A DNA stretch of 64,000 bases from Streptomyces sp. MA5143a (GCF_900290235.1 NZ_OLMK01000050.1:62001-126000), one strand, 5' to 3'; positions 16,762 through 25,845 are shown, counted from the first letter of the stretch. Translations and numbers: made by a program. The notes: generated by a model not told the origin, from the letters alone.

Positions 16762-18498
16762 TCAGCGGCTGCCCGCCTTGAGGAGCGCCGCCACGATCGG
16801 GCCCGCGGACTCGCTGCCGTGGCCGCCCTCCTGGACGACACCGGCGGAGGCCAGGTCGCCCTTCCACGCGGTGAACCAGCCGTTGGGCTCCTTCTGGCCG
16901 TCGACCTCCGCCGAGCCGGTCTTCGCGCCGAAGTCGGGGCCGAGGCCCGCCATCGCCTCGGCCGCCGTACCCGCCGCGGCGGTGTACTGGAGGAGTTCGC
17001 GCAGCTGGGAGCGGACGCTCTCCGACATGGGCCGGGACGCCGTCGCGAGGGTGCGGCCGTCGACGGACGGGGCGACCAGGTAGGGCTGCTTGAAGACGCC
17101 CGTCTTGGCCGTCGACACCACGGACGCCATGTTCAGCGGGTTCATCCGCACCCCGCCCTGCCCGATGAGGGAGGCGGCCATCGGCGCGGCGCTCTGCACC
17201 GGCACCGCGCCGTCGAAGGTCGGCACACCGATCGCCCAGTTGTTCATGCCGAGGCCGAAGACCTGCTGGGCCTCCAGGGTCAGCGAGTTGTCGTCGAGCT
17301 TCTTCGCCTGCGAGATGAAAGCGGTGTTGCAGGAGCGGGCGAAGCTCGCCTTGAACGTCCCGCCGTTGATCTTGAACTTGTCGTCGTTCTGGAACTTCCA
17401 GCCGCCGTACGACGAGTACTTCGGGCACGGGTGGACCTTGTTCGCCGAGGCCAGGCCCTTGTCGATGAGGAGCGCGGACGACACGATCTTCATGGTGGAG
17501 CCGGGGGCGAGGGAGCCCTGGAAGGCCACGTTGAAGCCGTGGCCCGAGTTGGCGACGGCCAGGATTTCGCCGGTCGACGGGCGCATCACGACCACCGACG
17601 CCCGCTTCCTGGTGTTCACCTGCTGCTCGGCGGCGGCCTGGAGGGACGGGCTGAGGGTCGTCCTCACCTCGCCGGGCGTGCCCTCGCTCAGCTCCAGCAG
17701 CGTCTTGTCGGCGTTCTTCTTCTTGCCCTTCTCGGCCTTCGCGCGCACCACCCGCAGTTCGACGCCCGCCTTGCCGCCGGCCTTCTTGCCGAACTTCTCC
17801 CGCAGCCCGTCCAGGACCGTGCCCAGCGACGGGTACTTCTTCGCCGTCAGCTCGCCGCCGTCCCGGTCCAGGGCCTTCACCGGGGGCGTCCCTGCCTCAC
17901 CGGTGACCAGCCGGTCGCCCTCGCCGAGGTCCGGGTGGACGACGGACGGCCGCCAGTCGACGACCGGTTCACCGTCCTTCTCGGCCCGTACGACGGTCAG
18001 GGACGACGTGTACGACAGCGGCTTGTCCGTGCCCTTGTAGGACACCGTGCCCTTCACCGAGAAGGCGACGTCGTCGCCCGCGCGCTTGCCGCGGGTGAGG
18101 GTGACGTCCTTGACGTGGGCGTCCTGGGCGAAGCCGGTCAGCGCGGTGCGCGCCGCCGCGACATCGTCCGTGGCGGCGGCGGCCTTGGTGACGGAGCCCT
18201 TCTGCCAGGCGGTGAGGAAGGCGGTCGTGGCGGTGCGGACCTCGGCGGCGGACAGGGGGCCGGTCTTCACGGGCTTGGCGTCGCCGGCGGACGAGCGGTC
18301 CTCGGCGAACGCGCCGCCGCCGAACAAGGAGTACACGGCGAAGGCGCCGCCGCCGAGCGCGACGACCGCCGCGCCGGCCAGGACGGCGGGCCGCCGTGAC
18401 CTCGCCGGTGACTTCGCCGGGTCCGACGCCGTGTGCGTCGAGTCCGGCCGTGCCGGCTTTGCCGACTTCCGATCGTCGACACGCCTTCTCTTACCCAC
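16762..18498 (-). CDS. Penicillin-binding protein, MecA-like class B transpeptidase (paralogue A)
   Basis: A protein of about 578 residues with one N-terminal membrane anchor (PAVLAGAAVVALGGGAFAVY), an NTF2-like MecA_N domain (LSAAEVRTATTAFLTAWQKG) and a transpeptidase domain. The three active-site motifs are GSTMK near 333, SCN near 390 and KTGS near 524. It should cross-link peptidoglycan outside the membrane. I chose the GTG at 18498 (GKRRRVDD) because GGAAGG precedes it; the frame stays open to 18552. A similar protein lies immediately upstream, so the pair arose by duplication. Confidence 0.88.
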   Translation of the reverse strand: MGKRRRVDDRKSAKPARPDSTHTASDPAKSPARSRRPAVLAGAAVVALGGGAFAVYSLFGGGAFAEDRSSAGDAKPVKTGPLSAAEVRTATTAFLTAWQKGSVTKAAAATDDVAAARTALTGFAQDAHVKDVTLTRGKRAGDDVAFSVKGTVSYKGTDKPLSYTSSLTVVRAEKDGEPVVDWRPSVVHPDLGEGDRLVTGEAGTPPVKALDRDGGELTAKKYPSLGTVLDGLREKFGKKAGGKAGVELRVVRAKAEKGKKKNADKTLLELSEGTPGEVRTTLSPSLQAAAEQQVNTRKRASVVVMRPSTGEILAVANSGHGFNVAFQGSLAPGSTMKIVSSALLIDKGLASANKVHPCPKYSSYGGWKFQNDDKFKINGGTFKASFARSCNTAFISQAKKLDDNSLTLEAQQVFGLGMNNWAIGVPTFDGAVPVQSAAPMAASLIGQGGVRMNPLNMASVVSTAKTGVFKQPYLVAPSVDGRTLATASRPMSESVRSQLRELLQYTAAAGTAAEAMAGLGPDFGAKTGSAEVDGQKEPNGWFTAWKGDLASAGVVQEGGHGSESAGPIVAALLKAGSR

Positions 18499-18586
18499 GC
18501 TCCCGACCTTCCGCTGCGGTTGCCTCTCGTTGCGCACAACGAGGACCCCCACCCTAGAGCTTCGGGGGCGGGCGCCTCATAGCTCG

Positions 18587-18775
18587 GGGGTGCGTGTGGT
18601 CCTGGCGGGTGCGGGTGGGTGGGGGTTTCTCGCGCAGTTCCCCGCGCCCCTGAAAAGCGACCGGGGCTGCGCCCCGTGCTTTTCAGCTGAAGGGTGGGCC
18701 GCAGGCCCGACCCTTCAGGGGCGCGGGGAACTGCGCGAACGGCCCCCACGCACCCGCGCCCCGCGACGAGACCGC
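18587..18775. repeat. Palindromic intergenic repeat, two-armed copy between the PBP genes
   Basis: The arm CGCGCAGTTCCCCGCGCCCC at 18631-18650 recurs inverted at 18718-18737. Between them are two perfect hairpins, one with GAAAAGC/GCTTTTC arms around CGGGGC/GCCCCG (18652-18684) and one with AAGGGT/ACCCTT arms. The whole can fold into a branched cruciform. Related copies occur near 30.0, 33.3, 36.7, 38.8 and 55.5 kb. Confidence 0.75.
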
Positions 18776-18808
18776 ACCTCCCACGGCGCATCCCGGACCG
18801 CCGCTCCG

Positions 18809-20446
18809 TCAGCCGCCGGCCCGCAGCACATCCACCACGATCGGGCCCGCCGCCTCCCCGCCGCGGCCCCCCGCCTCCGCCATCGCCGCCGCGGCGACAC
18901 CGTCGCGGAAGCCGGTGAACCAACTGTCCGCCACGTCCTGCCCGTCGACCTCCGCGGAGCCGGTCTTCGCGCCGATGTCGCCGGTCAGGCCGGACATGAC
19001 ACGGGTGGCAGTGCCCTGCGGCGATGTCGCGGTGAGCTTCATCATCTGCTTGAGCTGCGCGGCGGTCGCGGGGGCCAGGCCCCGTGCCGTGGCCAGTTCA
19101 CGGTCGTCCAGGTCGGGCGACACCAGGTACGGCTGGCGGAACGTGCCGGTGATCGCGGTGGCCGTCACCGACGCCATGTTCAGCGGGTTCATCGTGACCT
19201 GGCCCTGCCCGATCGCGTTGGCCGCGCGGTCCGGCCCCACGGACTCCGGCACCGTGCCGTCCGTGGAGGTGATGCCCGTCTTCCAGTTGTCGTTGCCGAG
19301 GCCGAACCGCTCCCGCGCCTCCTTCGTCAGCGAGGCGTCGTTCATCGGGCCCTCGTCGATCAGCTTGATGAACGCCGTGTTGCAGGACCGCATGAACGCC
19401 TTGGCGAGCGTCGCGCCGGACGACTCGTCGGCCTTCATCCCCGGCAGGTTCTTGAAGGTCTGGCTCTGCCAGGTCGCGGTGTCGGGGCAGGGCGCGGGGC
19501 CGTTCATCGTGGCGACGCCGTTGTCGACGAGCGTGGCGGCGGTGAGGATCTTCATGGTGGAGCCGGGCGGTACCTCCCCCTCGAACGCCGCGTTGAAGGC
19601 GTCGTCGCGGTGGTTGGCGACGGCCAGCACCTCACCGGTGCCGGTCTTGACGGCGACCACGGACGACTCGGCGTACTTCTCGACGGCCTTCTCGGCGGCG
19701 GCCTGCACCTTCGCGCTGATCGTCGTCCGCAACTCGCCCGCCCTGCCCTTGGCTAGGGTCAGCAGGGGGGTGTCGGCGGCGTTGGTGGCGGTGTGCCGGA
19801 TCGCCAGCTCGATCCCGGGGGTGCCGCCCGCCTTGTCGCCGTAGCGTTCGCGCAGGGTGTCCAGGATCGGCCCGAGGGAGGGGTACTTCTCCTTCGTCAG
19901 GACGGCGCCGTCACGGTCCGTGGCCTTGATGGGCGGCGCCTCGGCCTCCCCGGTGTACAGCTCGTCGCCCTTCTTGAGGTCCGGGTGCACGACGGACGGC
20001 GCCCAGTCGACCAGGGCCCGCCCGGTGGTCTCGCCCCGCACCACGGTCAGCCGGCTCCTGTACGCGAGCTTCTCGGTCTTCCCCTTGTAGGACACCGTCG
20101 CCCGGACGGAGAACGGCACGGTCCGGCCGCCCGCCCCGGTCGGCTCGCCCGGCGTGATCCGCACGTCGCCGATCCGCGCGGCACCGGTGTACTCCCCGAG
20201 CAACCTCCCCGCGCCCACCGCGTCGTTGGTGTACGACGACGCCGTCTTCGCGTCGCCCTTCTCCCAGGCGGCGAAGAACTTCTCCGTGGTCTCCGCGACC
20301 TCGTCGGAACCCGGCGGCCCCGTCCGTCTCTCCGTGCCCGTCCCGCCGTTCAGCGAGTCGAAGAAGTGGTACGTCCCGTAGCCGGCGCCCCCCACCATCA
20401 CCACGAGCACTCCGCCGACTATGGCGACCTTGGCCCCCTTGCGCAT
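18809..20446 (-). CDS. Penicillin-binding protein, MecA-like class B transpeptidase (paralogue B)
   Basis: A 545-residue protein with membrane anchor VAIVGGVLVVMVGGAGYG, an NTF2-like domain (VAETTEKFFAAWEKGDAKTA) and a transpeptidase domain with GSTMK near 297, SCN near 354 and KTGS near 493. It shares layout and many segments with paralogue A downstream (for example YPSLG, MNPLNMASV, GAKTGSAEVDGQ). It is likely a periplasmic-face peptidoglycan cross-linking enzyme. ATG 20446 (MRKGAKVAIV) is preferred over the frame extending to 20674, because GGGGAGAGG lies just upstream. Confidence 0.9.
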   Translation of the reverse strand: MRKGAKVAIVGGVLVVMVGGAGYGTYHFFDSLNGGTGTERRTGPPGSDEVAETTEKFFAAWEKGDAKTASSYTNDAVGAGRLLGEYTGAARIGDVRITPGEPTGAGGRTVPFSVRATVSYKGKTEKLAYRSRLTVVRGETTGRALVDWAPSVVHPDLKKGDELYTGEAEAPPIKATDRDGAVLTKEKYPSLGPILDTLRERYGDKAGGTPGIELAIRHTATNAADTPLLTLAKGRAGELRTTISAKVQAAAEKAVEKYAESSVVAVKTGTGEVLAVANHRDDAFNAAFEGEVPPGSTMKILTAATLVDNGVATMNGPAPCPDTATWQSQTFKNLPGMKADESSGATLAKAFMRSCNTAFIKLIDEGPMNDASLTKEARERFGLGNDNWKTGITSTDGTVPESVGPDRAANAIGQGQVTMNPLNMASVTATAITGTFRQPYLVSPDLDDRELATARGLAPATAAQLKQMMKLTATSPQGTATRVMSGLTGDIGAKTGSAEVDGQDVADSWFTGFRDGVAAAAMAEAGGRGGEAAGPIVVDVLRAGG

Positions 20447-20471
20447 GACCTCTCCCCGTTCGTTCCCCGTG

Positions 20472-20513
20472 AGCGGTCCCGGTATCTGACCAGGACCGCT
20501 TTGAACATGTTCA
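20472..20513 (-). promoter_or_regulatory. Leader of PBP paralogue B: hairpin plus 12-bp palindrome
   Basis: TGAACATGTTCA at 20502-20513 is a perfect 12-bp palindrome. Next to it, AGCGGTCC (20472-20479) and GGACCGCT (20493-20500) form a perfect 8-bp inverted repeat with a 13-nt loop. Both sit within 70 bases of the PBP start on the minus strand. The palindrome resembles an operator half-buried in the promoter; the second repeat could be a leader hairpin. Confidence 0.45.
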
Positions 20514-20709
20514 GAAATCGCGTGCCGCGCCTCACTGTAAGCGTGCCGGGTGACGCATGGGACGGGTGTTCCCCGAATCGTTAGCCCCGGACGACTTTCC
20601 ACATACGCGAACGCCGATCGCGGTGCGGACCGGGGCCGCGTCGCCGGGATGCGACTCATGGGGCTGAAGTGCACGGTGGTACTGGGGGTGTCACTTGGAG
20701 GCGAGAGAC

Positions 20710-21120
20710 ATGCGTCGTTCGACCACTTGCGTGACCCTGGCCGCCTCGCTGGTCCTTGCGGGAGGCGCGGCCGTGGCGGTACCCCAGAGCCCTGACTCCC
20801 CGACGCGCACGACGGCGGCGCGCGCGGCGGCGCCCGAGAGGCCCGTCACGCACGGGGCCCAGGACGTCTGCAACTACACCATCCAGCGACCGACCCTGAG
20901 GGTCGGCTCGGTGGGCAACGCCGTCCGGCAGGCCCAGTGCTACCTGAACAATTCCATGACGGGCCGCAAGCTGGTCGAGGACGGGAACTTCGGATCCGTC
21001 ACCAACGCGGCGACGCGGCGGTTCCAGCAGTGCGCCGGCATCACCGTGGACGGCACCATCGGCGCCCAGACCTGGTCGTTCCTGGTCTTCTGGGCCAACT
21101 CCTGGCGCAACGTGTGCTGA
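20710..21120 (+). CDS. Secreted peptidoglycan-binding domain protein
   Basis: A 136-residue protein with a signal peptide (MRRSTTCVTLAASLVLAGGA to about residue 30) and one PG_binding_1 domain: LRVGSVGNAVRQAQCYLNN, GNFGSVTNAATRRFQQC and VDGTIGAQTW. Such domains anchor exported proteins to the cell wall. No catalytic domain is attached. GGAGG lies eight bases before ATG 20710. It is convergent with pmt in the ancestral arrangement; the mobile element now separates them. Confidence 0.88.
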   Translation: MRRSTTCVTLAASLVLAGGAAVAVPQSPDSPTRTTAARAAAPERPVTHGAQDVCNYTIQRPTLRVGSVGNAVRQAQCYLNNSMTGRKLVEDGNFGSVTNAATRRFQQCAGITVDGTIGAQTWSFLVFWANSWRNVC

Positions 21121-21173
21121 TCGGCACACGCCGAACCGCCGTGTGCCGGGCGTCGCGCCCCTACCGGCCCTAG

Positions 21174-21245
21174 ACCCAGGTGTCCAGCCACATCCGCGAC
21201 CGCCAGCCGTCGATCGGGATGGGCTGGCCGGTGTACAGGGGCCAG
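21174..21245. repeat. Left attachment-site repeat (72 bp, copy of the pmt 3' end)
   Basis: Identical over 72 bases to 27237-27308. On the minus strand it reads the Pmt C-terminus through LDTWV with a stop at 21170-21172, so this is the original chromosomal end of pmt. The first flanking difference is G at 21173 versus A at 27236. Confidence 0.92.
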
Positions 21246-22107
21246 CCCGTCGACCGCCTTCCGGGTGCGGCCCTCGCTGCTCGGCATGAGGTGCGTATAG
21301 GTGCGGAGCGTGAACCCCGGATCGCTGTGACCGAGGTACTGACTCAGGGCCCGGATGTTCTCGCCCGCGTCCAGCAGTACGGACGCGTAGAAGTGCCTGA
21401 GCGCGTGCATGCCATCCTCGGGGGCCGACGCGTACGGTTCGCCGCGCTCAGGCTTCGGGATGACTCCTGCGCTTGCTAGGGCGGGCTTCCAATAGCGAGC
21501 ATTGAAGTGGCTCACGCGGACGTGATTGCCTTCGAACCCACTGAACAGAAGCCGTTTCGTCACGAGCGGGCCGTCTGGCGTACGCCAGGGAAGTGTCACG
21601 TCGACCGGGGCGAACTCCTTGGAGTGGTCCCGCAGAGCGGTGGCCACGGCCTTCGGGAGGGGTACGTCACGAACCTTGCCGCCTTTCGGCAGGGCGAAGA
21701 CGTACTTCCCGCGAATGCGCTTGAGCTGGTGGCTGACGGTCAACCAGCCTCCCTCGTAGTTGAGTTCGTCAACCGACAGGCCGAAGATCTCGCCCTGTCG
21801 CAGACCGCATCCAGCTCCGGGGTCGACGGTGGCCCGGAAACGCAGCGGGAGGGCAAGCCCGTACACGGAAGACGCGCGCGGACGTCCACGGGACCACACG
21901 GGGCTTGCCAGGCTTCGGGAGCTGCACCGTGCGGGCCCGACAGGGATTCTTGCTGAGCAGCCCATCGTCGACCGCCGCACTGAGCGCAGCTGAGACGGTG
22001 CACGATGATGCGGCGGTGCGACTCGGCCGGCACGGTGTCTTCAAGCGCCGCAATCCAGGCCCGGATGTGTTCAGGCTTGAACGAGCCGAGTGGGCGCCTC
22101 CCGATGC
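21174..22107 (-). pseudogene. Tyrosine recombinase (integrase), frameshifted and 5'-truncated
   Basis: The catalytic domain reads cleanly: CGLRQGEIFGLSVDE (first Arg), GMHALRHFYASVLL (His-x-x-Arg), YLGHSDPGF (His) and LRTYTHLM (nucleophile Tyr). Upstream the protein continues in other frames: ALSAAVDDGLLSKNPCRA and, further up, FKPEHIRAWIAALEDTV and VPAESHRRIIVHRLS. Breaks lie near 21860 and near 22000, and everything before about 22107 is replaced by an IS110-like fragment. The gene runs into the att repeat, so its tail depends on what lies beyond: here the frame stays open to 20940. Probably inactive. Confidence 0.85.
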
Positions 22108-22807
22108 CGAGCCTTCGACTACGCCGACCACAAAGGCGCGCTCACCCTGCTCACCCGCCACCAGACCCCGGCAGCCATACGCCGCCACGGCCAAGCCCGC
22201 CTCACCGCCTGGCTCAAGGGACGAAAAGTCCGCAACCCCGACGCGGTCGCCGCCACAGCCCTGCAGGCCGCCGGAACTCAGCACGCCACACTGCCGGGCC
22301 AAGAGGTCGCCGCAGGCATCGTCGCGGACATCGCCACGCAGATCCTCGCCCTGGACGACCGGCTCAAGCACGTCGACGAGCAGATCCGGCGAACGTTCCG
22401 CACCCATCCCCAGGCCCACATCATCGAGTCCCTGCCGGGCATGGGCCCCATCCTGGGAGCTGAGTTCATCGTCACCGCCGGTGACCTGGGCGCCTACGCC
22501 GACGCAGGCCACCTCGCCTCCGCCGCCGGCCTCGTGCCCGTTCCCCGCGACTCCGGACGCCGCACCGGCAACCTCCACCGACCCAAGCGCTACAGCCGAC
22601 GCCTCCGCCGCGTCTTCTACCTGTCCGCCCAGACCAGCATCATCCGCGAAGGCCCCAACCGCGACTACTACCTGAAGAAGCGGAGCGAGCGCTGCAAACA
22701 CATCCAGGCCGTCATCGCCCTCGCCCGCCGACGGGTCGGTCCTATGGGCCCTCCTGCGCGACGGCAGGCCTTTCACCTTCCATCCACCCATCGCCCAAGC
22801 CGCTTAA
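22090..22807 (+). pseudogene. IS110-family transposase, truncated and frameshifted
   Basis: The C-terminal transposase_20 part is clear (SLPGMGPILGAEFIVTAGD, LASAAGLVPVPRDSGR, KHIQAVIALARRR). The N-terminal DEDD catalytic domain is missing; the readable part starts around FDYADHKGALTLL. A one-base frameshift near 22737 separates RRR from the true tail LWALLRDGRPFTFHPPIAQA, which ends at TAA 22805-22807. The IS5 element sits in this stop codon. The fragment abuts the truncated integrase. Confidence 0.8.
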
Positions 22808-22816
22808 GACGTCATC

Positions 22817-23613
22817 TCATTTGGCGAGCCTGCGGTAGCAGATGAGGGTGCAGGCGATGCTGGTGAAGGCGAGGAAGTGGTCGGCTTTGCGTTCGTAGCG
22901 ACGGTGGAGGCGGCGGCAGCCGGCGAGCCAAGCCATGGTGCGTTCGATGGTCCAGCGGTGGCGGCCCAGTCGCTGTGAGAGCTCGATCCCTTTGCGGGCG
23001 ATGCGGTGGGTGATGCCGCGTCCGCGTAACCATCGCCGCAGGTGGGGGTAGTCATAGCCCTTGTCCGCGTGGAGCTTGTCCGGCTTGCGGCGTCTGCGTC
23101 CGCGGCAGGAGCGGATCGGCGGTATGCCCTTGACCAAGGGGATTAAGGCTTGGCTGTCGTGCAGGTTCGCGCCCGAGATTCCGACGGATATGGGCAGACC
23201 GGTCCGCTCGGTGACCAGATGGATCTTCGAGCCGTACTTGCCCCGGTCCACAGGATTCGGACCTGTCAGTTCCCCCTTTTCAAGGCCCGCATGTTCACCG
23301 AGTCGATCGCGCAGCGGGTCCAGTCCAGCTCTCCGCGAGCGCCGAGCACCAGGCGGTGGAGCTTGGCCCACACCCGGGCCTTCGACCACTCGCTGAACCG
23401 CCGATGAGCCGTCGCCCCTGACAGCCCGAAAGATGCTGTCGGCAGTTGCTGCCACGTGCAGCCCGACGTGGCCACGAACACGATCGCCGCCAGCACCTCC
23501 CGGTCGCCATGACGACGCCGACCACCGCCCTGAGGCCGCGACGGCGCCTCCGGCACCACCCGCTGGGACAGCTCCCACAGCTCATCCGGCACCAGCCGCT
23601 CAACAATCCCCAT
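22817..23613 (-). CDS. IS5-family DDE transposase made by programmed frameshift
   Basis: Two overlapping frames make one protein. Frame A runs from ATG 23613 (MGIVERLVPDELWEL) to a stop at 23266. Frame B continues GELTGPNPVDRGKYGSKIHL to the stop at 22817. The switch lies at the minus-strand run AAAAGGGGG (23272-23280), a usual -1 slippage site in this group. The DDE residues are visible in CAIDSVNMRA, LHADKGYDYP and TIERTMAWL. It has all motifs and inverted repeats, so the element may still move. Its stop lies inside the left inverted repeat. Confidence 0.85.
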
Positions 23614-23625
23614 GACCTGTCCCGC

Positions 23626-24045
23626 CTACGACTCGCTCGAGCAGATGGCCTCAATCCAGGTCGCCTGGAGGTCACGGCAGACAAGGGTGAGGGTGCCGTA
23701 CCAACATGCGATTTCGTGGCTGCAGCCGTCCCTGTGCGGCAGGATCTCGTCGAGCATCACAGCCCCGAGGTCCGCTCCCCGGTCCTCGTCGGCGGGATCG
23801 ATGACGATGCCGGACACCCCCGCGTAGCGGATCAGCAGGTCCTGGTCGTGCTTCCAGCAGTTGTGCTGGAACTCGACCTCCATCTCCTCACCGCCGGCAC
23901 CCCGGACGGCCCGAAGCGTCAGATCCTTCACACATCGCCTGCTGCGGAAGTCGTAGTGGTCCGCGTCCGTGGCGAAAGCCCGGGCGCCTGACGGCAGGTC
24001 ACAGGAGATCGAGGGCAGGTGGCTCAGGTAGCGAGTCGGGTCCAA
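23626..24045 (-). CDS. Passenger protein of unknown function inside the IS5-family element
   Basis: A 139-residue frame from TTG 24045 (DPTRYLSHLPSIS) to a stop 12 bases ahead of the transposase start, so both are likely on one transcript. Coding-like sequence continues upstream in frame (KYINLDAQVGDLSGVL) to an ATT at 24093, just after an in-frame stop, so the true start may be there with a rare codon. It has Cys/His residues (CVKDLTLR, FQHNCWKHDQDLL) and an acidic middle. I recognise no family. Possible roles are transposition regulation or cargo. Confidence 0.5.
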   Translation of the reverse strand: MDPTRYLSHLPSISCDLPSGARAFATDADHYDFRSRRCVKDLTLRAVRGAGGEEMEVEFQHNCWKHDQDLLIRYAGVSGIVIDPADEDRGADLGAVMLDEILPHRDGCSHEIACWYGTLTLVCRDLQATWIEAICSSES

Positions 24046-24232
24046 GACCCCTGACAGGTCGCCGACCTGCGCATCGAGATTGATGTACTTAATCTACCTT
24101 CGCCCCCGCTCATGACTTCCCACTGGCCGTCGAATCGTCGCACAGACTCACCAAATGAGATGACGTCTAAACGGGCCAGCGCACCCCGCCAACCTGGCTA
24201 TAGCCTGCGACCACATCAGAAAGGCGGGTCCC

Positions 24233-24511
24233 GTGGGCTTCGACGCAGAACGATCAGCGCGCATCGCCGCCATGCAGGAAGCCGCCCGGCCCGTCTGGGA
24301 GACCACCGGCGACTCGGACGCACTCCAGCAGTTCCTCAAGGACAACGAGTGCCATGGAGTGGAAGCCGTGGCCGTGACCATGGGCCTGCTGAACTGCGAT
24401 CTTGCCGAAGCTCAACAAGCCTTCCTCAACGCCCCATGCCGCGACGCCGAACGCCGCTTCCACAACCACGCCATGGACCTACTTGAAGAGGCCGCCGACA
24501 CCGACGCCTGA
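24233..24511 (+). CDS. Small hypothetical protein in the mobile element
   Basis: A 92-residue, mostly helical, acidic protein (MGFDAERSARIAAMQEAARP, GLLNCDLAEAQQAFLNAP). It starts at GTG with AAAGGCGGG upstream and lies 65 bp right of the IS5 element. It has no signal peptide or known motif, and I do not recognise it. Confidence 0.5.
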   Translation: MGFDAERSARIAAMQEAARPVWETTGDSDALQQFLKDNECHGVEAVAVTMGLLNCDLAEAQQAFLNAPCRDAERRFHNHAMDLLEEAADTDA

Positions 24512-24757
24512 CAACACCCCCGGCCCGGCAGAGACCCTTGACTCGGTCATTGAGACTCCACCGACCTCACGATGTGATCGGCCGGCCTACGTAGATGTGA
24601 CCACTTCGTGTCTCAGGGCCACCATGCGAATGACCCCTTTCTTCTCATTCCTGCCCTCTGCGGGTGACTTCAGTTAATGACGCGGGTAGCACGGGATGTG
24701 GAGCTCTCAAGAGTCCGCTCCAGAACAGCGTTTGGCCGGAGTATGCAGGGAGGCCCT

Positions 24758-25198
24758 GTGTCAGCTAGCCACGAGAAATCTACGCTTGAAACCATCTTGC
24801 CTGGAGTGTGGGACCGGGAAGTAATCGACGGGCCGGAGCGGGAACTACAGCTGCTCTATTTCACTGCGGATGGCAACTGGAAACAGCAAAAGCAGGTGTC
24901 GGGTGCTGCAGGTAATTTTTTTGGGCAGCTCTTCGGGACCGAGAGGACCGGAAAATGGTTATTGCGCGGCACTGACAGTGATCCAGTTTTGCACATGAGG
25001 CTGCACGACTGGGATCTTGGTGTCGCCGGGCAGGTGTTTCTCCCGCTCAAGAAGACATGGGAGGCGCTGGAAAGGATCGACCCCATCCCATTTCATCGTT
25101 ACGAACTAGTCGAAATCACCGACAAGAATCACCTCGTGATGAAAGGGATCAACAGCATCCTTGATGGAGTCGAGAGATGGACTCGACGAATTACCTAG
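24758..25198 (+). CDS. Hypothetical protein with foreign codon usage
   Basis: About 146 residues from GTG 24758 (GGGAGG four bases upstream); the frame is open from ATG 24677. The sequence (TILPGVWDREVIDGPEREL, WKQQKQVSGAAGNFFGQLF, HLVMKGINSILDGVERW) suggests a small beta-barrel-like fold of unknown role. Codons such as AAA, TTA and TTT are far commoner than in the host genes, a sign of recent transfer with the element. Confidence 0.55.
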   Translation: MSASHEKSTLETILPGVWDREVIDGPERELQLLYFTADGNWKQQKQVSGAAGNFFGQLFGTERTGKWLLRGTDSDPVLHMRLHDWDLGVAGQVFLPLKKTWEALERIDPIPFHRYELVEITDKNHLVMKGINSILDGVERWTRRIT

Positions 25199-25845
25199 TG
25201 TCGACTTACCTGCTTTACACGCTGCGGCGCGGTGTCGGGCCGGTCACGTGTGACACATCGTGTGCCGACATCCGAACAATGACATCAGCGGTTGCAGATG
25301 CCAGCACTCTGGCGCTACCCAAGCCGCCCGACACAACTGGGCTGTGTTGAGCCGTGCGGCATTCAGATGCGACAAGGTCGGTCGACAGGGGTGTCGTCGT
25401 CGGATTCGACTGCGCGGCAGGACAGAGAAACAGCATGGCTGAGGCCTAGGAGTGCAGCGAGGCATGCGCGCGCCTGGTCAGGCGGCGCACCCACCGTCGT
25501 GGCTGACCGTCGTTGGCCGAGGTCCAGGCGGCCCGCATCGAAGGTGGCAGCCGTCGGACGGGTGTCTGCGGTGATCAGCTCTGGGCCGTCTCTAAGCCGT
25601 GCGAGGGCGCCCGAGGCCGACCAACGGCGACCGAGAGTGACAGACGACCCGCAGCGTGCAGCACCGAGAGCCCAGGTCAGGGCGCCCGGACCAAACGCGT
25701 TTCCGCCCAGGGGTGGCCGTACGGAAAGATGGGGTGTTTCTCGCCGTGACCGGGAGCTGCGGTGACTAGCCCATAGAGCGATTGTGGGCACTGCGCCGGC
25801 ACTGTACGTTCCCGCTCACGGATCTATATAGCTCAGGGGGCGGGG
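25199..25845. other. Gene-free 650-bp stretch in the mobile element
   Basis: Several open frames cross this stretch, but none has a good start with consistent third-position composition or a familiar motif. I see no tRNA, terminator or clear repeat. It may be decayed gene sequence. Confidence 0.3.

Larger units (their letters stand above)
22808..24167. mobile_element. IS5-family insertion sequence with passenger gene
   Basis: The 21-bp terminal inverted repeats at 22808-22828 and 24147-24167 (outer sequence GACGTCATCTCATTTGG) differ at one base. TAA flanks both ends (22805-22807 and 24168-24170), a 3-bp target duplication within the IS110 stop codon. The element is 1,360 bp, longer than usual for the frameshifting IS427-like group, because it carries an extra gene 12 bp upstream of the transposase on the same strand. 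Confidence 0.85.

Noticed and set aside
21174-21245. A tRNA gene as integration site
   Set aside because: The repeat encodes the end of Pmt and cannot fold as a tRNA.
23266-23613. Two independent transposase genes
   Set aside because: The frames join at a slippage run and share the DDE triad, so they are one protein made by frameshift.
25363-25791. A minus-strand 142-codon frame in the mobile element
   Set aside because: No ribosome site, no known motif and no consistent third-base pattern.
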